Below are positions 59,471 to 64,000 of a stretch of DNA of 64,000 nt, in pieces. A program made the position numbers and the translations under genes. Source of the stretch: Stictocephala bisonia (Eukaryota; Arthropoda; Insecta; Hemiptera; Membracidae); assembly GCA_035578905.1 (NCBI GenBank), contig JAQJVL010001101.1, positions 191,001 through 255,000 on the forward strand, read 5' to 3'. The number at the start of each line of letters is the position of its first letter. Within the stretch, counting starts at the first letter, position 1. Under the pieces are notes generated by a model. That model saw only the letters and a program-made list of their open reading frames with translations. It did not search any database and had not been told where the DNA came from.

Positions 59471-59980
59471 ATGAATTATTTTTAAATTGTGAAACTGTAA
59501 TTTGCTACAACAGCAAAAAAACAAATCTCCCTAATTGAACCAAATTTTAAATAAACCATAAATCCATACCTAAATAAAACAATAAAGTTGATACACTATA
59601 ATTCATTTTAATGCAGTCTGGTTTTTGCCTCCATTGGGCAAGTATTGTAATTCATTTGGAAACATTGCTAGTAGGCACGTTTACGATATTCCGCAATCAC
59701 GAAATAGGGTATTTCATAAACTCTTCTTTCAACAACTTCAAGATCTGAACTTACTTCACACTCACACAAGATGGTTACTTCACAAGATGGTGTAAAATAA
59801 TAAATGTTATAAACTTGTTGGGACCTATTTATGGATTTATCACAACTATTTTTCATAAACATATTACTTGGTGTAAAATATTAATTAATATTTCTATTCA
59901 TTATTATCTTACGAATTTTAGTAAGAAACATTCAAATATCGACTTCTCGTTAGTTATAAAAAACCTAACATTGCATTAGC
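59425..59980 (-). repeat. Segmental duplication, copy 2, with an open minus-strand frame
   Basis: This is the partner of 54525-55075. A minus-strand frame of 64 codons (59668-59862) includes EVTILCECEVSSDLEVVERR and YEIPYFVIAEYRKRAY. The other copy keeps the same reading for most of its length (one E to K change, one V to L change) before a one-base insertion. It may be an exon or transposon remnant that was duplicated; no family recognised. Confidence 0.85.
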
Positions 59981-59999
59981 ACATTAAAATTTAATGTAC

Positions 60000-60087
60000 T
60001 TAAAATTAGGATATAGATATAGGGATGACGATTGCTATACATTTTTGTAATATCATTGCAAATAAATATTTGATTTGATTTGAAATA
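60000..60087 (+). mobile_element. Non-LTR retrotransposon 3' end
   Basis: Sequence ending catttttgtaatatcattgc, aaataaatatttgatttgat, ttga resembles the 3' ends of many insect LINEs, which terminate in ATTTG repeats after AATAAA. Only the tail is present. Confidence 0.4.
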
Positions 60088-60364
60088 ATATTCTCAAATT
60101 TAATACAACAATGTATGCCTATAAATCATTTGGGAGAATTTCAAATATTCATTTATCAATCTATCCACTTGTTACTTATTTATTGGTCTTTGAAGTCAAT
60201 AATAGACCAATTAACCAACGTGTTTTATGTTTAAAATTATAATATACCATATTGACTTTAACAGTATATTTTCTCAAATGTTTTAACCACATGTAAATAA
60301 TAATAGCTAAATGAATACGTAAAGGATCCCTTTCATTTTACGTATTCGTAAAATATCCCAAGCT

Positions 60365-60400
<36 letters not shown>

Positions 60401-60784
60401 AAAAATAAAGATTTGCGAGATTAGGTCATTACCTATATATCAAGTTGTGATGAATGTTGCTTTTATTTTCTTGAAAAAGGACTACTATGAAGTAAATTAA
60501 TAAATGACATTATAACAATTAGTTAATGTAAGGTGTTTAATATGAAAACCCATTGTTGGCAAGATCCCTAAGGCTACAAAATTAATAAGATATAAACCAA
60601 ATTTCTAGGTTATATATCTGATAAACAATCATGTTACAATCATACTACAATATATCTGATATACAATCATGTTGAAAAAGGTAAAATGTCAACCAATATG
60701 TTAACTAGAAGTTCTATGGTTCGCTATTTTGTTTGCGCAAGGGTTTATTATTTCCATTCCCTTTTTTTGTTGTAGGCATAATAA
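60088..60784. other. AT-rich non-coding stretch with long poly(T)
   Basis: A T run of about 34 bases lies at 60366-60399. No target-site duplication was found around it. Short near-repeats (tatctgataaacaatcatgt and tatctgatatacaatcatgt) lie at about 60614-60672. Confidence 0.45.
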
Positions 60785-61105
60785 GGTCACTTGGGGTAAT
60801 TGGGCCACCTTTTTTTTCAAAACAGTGTCTGTTTTCGACAAAACATATTGTAGTGTGTGTTGTAGTATCAACTTTTGGGTGTTTTTTTTTTTTTTTTTTT
60901 AATTTGGAGGGTGTAAGCAATCAACAACACATGAAATAGTGAAAATTGGCCTGTGCAATACTTTGTAATTACAACAATTTAAATTTTTTTTTTGAGGGGG
61001 TGGCCCAGTTACCCCAAGAAAGCGGGGTCACTGGACCACTCTCATCTATTTGATGTTGTTTTACGTTTATCCATGAAAGGGGCATCTGGCCCACTTTGTA
61101 TATTA
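60785..61105. repeat. Inverted and direct GGGGTAAYTGGGCCACC motifs, likely transposon end
   Basis: CTTGGGGTAATTGGGCCACC at about 60790-60809 has an inverted partner ggtggcccagttaccccaag at about 60999-61018, each next to a T-rich run. Related direct copies follow: gcggggtcactggaccac (about 61022) and aaggggcatctggcccac (about 61077). These lie just past the 3' end of the transposase frame, so they may be its terminal or subterminal repeats. The tip of the partner end may be cut off by the window edge, where the last bases are gagggg. Confidence 0.5.
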
Positions 61106-61400
61106 ATGTACCATTTAAATAAAAATTGATTTTTCCCAAATAATTTGCAAGTTTGCTGTAGCCCACATTGTAAATAAACCGACATGACGCAGCGGAAGAC
61201 GCTGCTTATGAAAATCCTGACTGAAAGGGAAAGGAGGCAGTAAACTGTTACAAATTACTTCAAAAACAGTTTTTATTCTCGAAATTTAAATCTAATTACA
61301 AGAAATAAGTTATAAAAAAATTTGTAAGAGAGAAAAGAAAGAAAAGTTAACAACACAAACGAAAAAAATGTTTTCTAGGCATTTTTGCTTGGTTTCCATC
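61106..61400. other. Probable 3' non-coding part of the pogo-like element
   Basis: AT-rich sequence between the transposase stop and the motif cluster; nothing else recognised. Confidence 0.35.
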
Positions 61401-61850
61401 TCAAAAAATATTTGAGAGGTCTGAAAGATCAGTAGAGAAAGTGATCATGTTTTTAAAACGAGTGGTGCTCATATCAATTGGACGAGATAATTTGCGCACT
61501 ATATCCGAGCACTTGATGAAAAAAGAACCTTCATCTGTCGCAAAAAATTTCATCGTTTGATTATGGCGCTTTAGGTAAGTACCCATAAAACCACCTGCTT
61601 CAACTGATTCAATTTTGGCAGCATAGAGCCTGAAAGATTCAGGAGTTTTCCCAAAAACTCGCACAATACAGTAGTCCCCTGGAGAGATTTTGGAACCATC
61701 ATCTTCCTCCTCTTCAGAGAAATTCATCTCAAAACTTTCATCCATCGCTGGGATTGACCCAGAATCTTCACTGTCACTGCTTGGTATTGGAAGAGCACTT
61801 TTTTTTCTCGAAGATTTTTGAACTTTGTTTTCTTTTTTTATTTTCTTTTT
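61401..61850 (-). CDS. C-terminal part of the pogo-like transposase, -1 frame
   Basis: This frame continues the protein of 61838-63685 after a -1 shift in the A-rich stretch at about 61841-61855. It runs about 149 codons to a stop at 61401-61403. It begins lysine-rich (KENKVQKSSRKKSALPI), passes through a serine/acidic linker (PSSDSEDSG, EEEEDDGS), and ends in a compact domain (GDYCIVRVFGKTPESFRLY, AAKIESVEAGGF, KRHNQTMKFFATDEGSFF). Such a C-terminal segment commonly follows DDE_1 transposases of this type in insects (recollection). An ATG at 61745 exists but is unlikely to be the true start, because coding-like sequence precedes it. Confidence 0.7.
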   Translation of the reverse strand, partial: KKKIKKENKVQKSSRKKSALPIPSSDSEDSGSIPAMDESFEMNFSEEEEDDGSKISPGDYCIVRVFGKTPESFRLYAAKIESVEAGGFMGTYLKRHNQTMKFFATDEGSFFIKCSDIVRKLSRPIDMSTTRFKNMITFSTDLSDLSNIF

Positions 61851-63685
61851 TTTTCTTTCTCCTGCTTCTTTTTTTCTTTTTCTGCCTTTTCATCATGTTG
61901 CTTTTCTTTCATTTGGAGAAATTCTTGAGTGGTGATAATTTCAGCATCAGTGACAACCCTTTTACGTTTTTTCCCTGTTGCTGATGGAGATGGCTTGTTT
62001 ATCACAAACTCCAAAAGTAGTTCCTCAAAGCTTTTTCGCTGTTCTCCCTGATGAGGTTGGCTGGTTGATGGGTAAATTTCAGGAACATTGGTGTCAGGTT
62101 GATTATTTTGTGTCAATTGCTGTCCATTCTGGTGATCCATGCTGGTTGACACGAAGCTTCTAGGTTCATTATTTTCAGCCAATTTCTGCCCACTATGAGG
62201 AACCTGGCAGGTTGATGGAGAACTTCCACTAAAACTGGTTTCAGGTTCATTATTTTCCGTCAGTTCCTTTACATTCTGATAAATTTCGTTGGTTGATGTA
62301 AAACTTCCAGGTTCATTGTTTTGTGCAAGTTGCTGCCCATTCTCATGCTCAGTCATCGTTGATGGATTACTTCCATGTATGGTTTGAGATTCATTGATTT
62401 GAACCACACCCATTAGGGCTGCATTCTGCTCCGCTCTGTACTGTTGCAAGTGACCTGGCTTAAAAACCGTTACATTAATTTTTTCTCGATTGGGTCCTTT
62501 CATTTCAGGATCATATATCCCAGTAGCTGAAAACCCCGAGATTAAGTTTTGTTTCTGATGGTTATCTTGCACAGTTTTATTAATAATCGAAACAAATTCA
62601 GCTTTCGGTATCTTTTTTCGAGGATTTTGACGTTGCCATGCACACAGCTCCTTATCCCAATTTGTTTTTATGGATTTAAACACCCCCACGTCTAATGGCT
62701 GAAGGATATGGGTAGTGTGGGGAGGAAGTTTCATTATTGTCACATTATGTTGTTGAGCCAGTTTTATTAAATCCACAGAAACGTGGCTGACGTGGCCATC
62801 ATAGATTAACAGAACTGGCCGTTGCTCACCAAAGTTGGGAATAAAAATTTTCCTAAACCATGACAGAAATAAAGCTGAATCCATCCATCCTCTTTCCGAG
62901 ACTGATATTGCAGTCTTTGTAACCTCTTCCCCTATCCAATTTTCCATTACAAATTTCCCTCTAAATACGCAAAGGGAAGGAAGCATTGTGCCATCCGCTG
63001 CACCACACATTAGCACTGTGGTGTTTTCTCTGCCAGAAGAAGAGGTTTTCCTTTGACTTTTACTCCCAACTAAAGAAACCACTTTTGTTTTTGATGGATC
63101 GTGGCAAAAAGCAGTTTCATCGCAGTTGTATATCTGCCCTGGTTTTCCCATCAAATTTAATTCAGTCATTGTCTTACTTAGCAAATCAAAATACTTATAA
63201 ATGACCCATGGAGAAGTTTGGTCAGCTCTGATGTGCTCTATGCTTTGAGCTCTTTTTAGGGTCAAACCATGTCGTTTTTTAAATCCTACAAACCAATCAT
63301 TGCCCGGACGATTGTTCTTAAATCTAGTTATGAGGTTATTACGAGCTATGTAGTTTGCAACCAAGTCTAGTACTTCTGTTCGTGAAAGCCCATAACCGTT
63401 TCTATCCATTATTATTAGGCAATTCGCTATTTCCTGTTCTTCCTTTTGGCTTAAGTAGGAAATAACCCCTCCCCCTCCTTGTCCGAAAATTGTTTGTTTT
63501 CCTTTGCCTCTTGTTCCATGTACATAATGTTTTAGAGTTGATCTTGGAATACCATAATGTGCTGCTGCTCCTTTGGTCGTCATATTTCCATTTTTCACAT
63601 CGTGAAGAGCTTGCTCAAGGTCTTCAACAGAATATGTACTTGGGCCAGCTCCTCTATTGGTCGTCCGCTGGTAATGTCTTACCAT
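61838..63685 (-). CDS. Pogo/Tigger/jerky-type DDE transposase, nearly complete
   Basis: This 615-codon frame encodes a Tc1/mariner-superfamily transposase of the pogo branch, which would cut and reinsert its own element in the nucleus. Residues 17-57 form a pipsqueak-type helix-turn-helix (MTTKGAAAHYGIPRSTLKHY). Residues 78-145 resemble the CENP-B/Tc5-like second helix-turn-helix (GNDWFVGFKKRHGLTLKRAQ). The DDE_1 core runs from about 165 to 380, with catalytic Asp at 189 (YNCDETAF), 296 (LLIYDGHVSH) and 332 (ILQPLDVGVFKS), giving 35 residues between the second and third Asp. Repeated serine-rich linker units follow (NNEPGSF, NNEPETS, NNEPRSF, NNQPDTN), then a lysine/glutamate tail. On the minus strand a splice-acceptor-like sequence (atttgttacag) ends about 15 bases upstream of the ATG. 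The frame stops at 61838 in an A-tract, and coding continues in the -1 frame. Confidence 0.93.
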   Translation of the reverse strand: MVRHYQRTTNRGAGPSTYSVEDLEQALHDVKNGNMTTKGAAAHYGIPRSTLKHYVHGTRGKGKQTIFGQGGGGVISYLSQKEEQEIANCLIIMDRNGYGLSRTEVLDLVANYIARNNLITRFKNNRPGNDWFVGFKKRHGLTLKRAQSIEHIRADQTSPWVIYKYFDLLSKTMTELNLMGKPGQIYNCDETAFCHDPSKTKVVSLVGSKSQRKTSSSGRENTTVLMCGAADGTMLPSLCVFRGKFVMENWIGEEVTKTAISVSERGWMDSALFLSWFRKIFIPNFGEQRPVLLIYDGHVSHVSVDLIKLAQQHNVTIMKLPPHTTHILQPLDVGVFKSIKTNWDKELCAWQRQNPRKKIPKAEFVSIINKTVQDNHQKQNLISGFSATGIYDPEMKGPNREKINVTVFKPGHLQQYRAEQNAALMGVVQINESQTIHGSNPSTMTEHENGQQLAQNNEPGSFTSTNEIYQNVKELTENNEPETSFSGSSPSTCQVPHSGQKLAENNEPRSFVSTSMDHQNGQQLTQNNQPDTNVPEIYPSTSQPHQGEQRKSFEELLLEFVINKPSPSATGKKRKRVVTDAEIITTQEFLQMKEKQHDEKAEKEKKKQEKEKKRK

Positions 63686-63689
63686 TATG

Positions 63690-63703
63690 ATGAGATCCCC
63701 TGT
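63690..63703 (-). other. Possible 3' splice site of a 5' UTR intron
   Basis: Read on the minus strand, a T-rich run (tttgttttatttgttacag) ends in AG at 63700-63701, fourteen bases before the transposase ATG. If used, the element would have an untranslated upstream exon beyond the window. Unverified. Confidence 0.3.
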
Positions 63704-63704
63704 A

Positions 63705-64000
63705 ACAAATAAAACAAAACCACATAATTATTACTTGCCTACTTAATACTAATCCCCCTCCCCCCCCCAGGCCCAAGGCAGTTTAAGCAAATAAGTCAAC
63801 TATAAACTGAAATGTAAGTTAACTATTTGAAGTTTGAAATATGTCAAATATTAATTTTTTTTTATTGCAAGTAGTAATTTTTTATATCAGTAGATTCCTA
63901 CCTACTTAGTACCTGGTAGGTAGGTACCTATGTAGGTATGAAAAATTTAAATTTTTGGTCTAAAAAGTTCAAAACTTCTTTTATCAATAACCATGAGGGG
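63705..64000. other. 5' flank of the pogo-like element
   Basis: AT-rich, with a C run of about 9 near 63759 and a cluster of taggtaggtacc strings near 63910-63935. No terminal repeat is complete before the window ends. Confidence 0.4.

Noticed and set aside
58849..63685. A single pogo element running from the Tigger-like end at 58849 to the transposase
   Set aside because: The intervening DNA contains a segmental duplication, a LINE tail and a different motif cluster next to the transposase. The two are more likely independent elements.
61754..63690. Plus-strand frames opposite the transposase
   Set aside because: Shadows of the minus-strand transposase. The Phe-rich stretch is the complement of its lysine-rich tail.

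Overview
The window is non-coding-rich eukaryotic DNA, most likely from an insect or other arthropod. The background is strongly AT-rich with no operon-like gene packing. Transposon debris of animal type is scattered through it: pogo/Tigger, Tc1/mariner, MULE with FLYWCH, THAP, and several non-LTR reverse transcriptases. A candidate first exon sits behind an arthropod-style TCAGT initiator. A hemipteran would fit, but the sequence alone does not prove it. No housekeeping gene, rRNA, tRNA gene or CRISPR array is recognisable.

About a quarter of the window (roughly 16 kb by my interval sum) is tandem repeat. The main arrays are 1-534 (162 bp unit), 6190-7368 (67 bp), 10046-10716 (43 bp), 11545-12775 (degenerate, about 32 bp), 16190-17515 (35/36 bp), 25190-25555 (45 bp), 26455-26755 (35 bp), 32720-36187 (91 bp, about 38 copies), 36870-38722 (30 bp, about 61 copies, 597 bp higher-order repeat), 40590-41935 (38 bp), 50020-51175 (36/37 bp), 52828-54418 (32/36 bp, 484 bp higher-order repeat) and 59190-59470 (34 bp). 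At least seven of these loci share one core, close to CATACACGTACAGTGGTA, in both orientations and with different unit lengths. They therefore look like one dispersed minisatellite family.

The best real coding sequence is at the right end: a nearly intact pogo/Tigger/jerky-type transposase on the minus strand (61401-63685) with a DD35D triad. It is broken only by a -1 frame change in an A-tract near its C-terminus. Other coding remnants are a FLYWCH/MULE transposase fragment inside a partly duplicated element (17753-19095), a THAP domain (14188-14509, minus), a Tc1/mariner transposase (22255-22775, minus), and four non-LTR retrotransposon pieces (4262-4440 +, 28090-28870 +, 46543-47050 +, 51470-51770 -). 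Weak candidate exons of cellular genes lie at 12876-13060 (-), 19860-20018 (-), 20573-20627 (+, with a promoter-like region), 56216-56492 (+) and 57404-57441 (+).

Structural features include a 1.09 kb foldback palindrome (43285-44376), a 228 bp palindrome (39585-39812), a MITE-like element inside a minisatellite (6309-6661), several tRNA-derived SINE-like copies, a 0.55 kb segmental duplication (54525-55075 and 59425-59980), and a 340 bp TG/GC alternating tract (56595-56936). In two places a minisatellite can be compared with a paralogous copy that still holds the single founder unit, so array birth is visible directly. Everything here was read by eye; copy numbers and edges are approximate.
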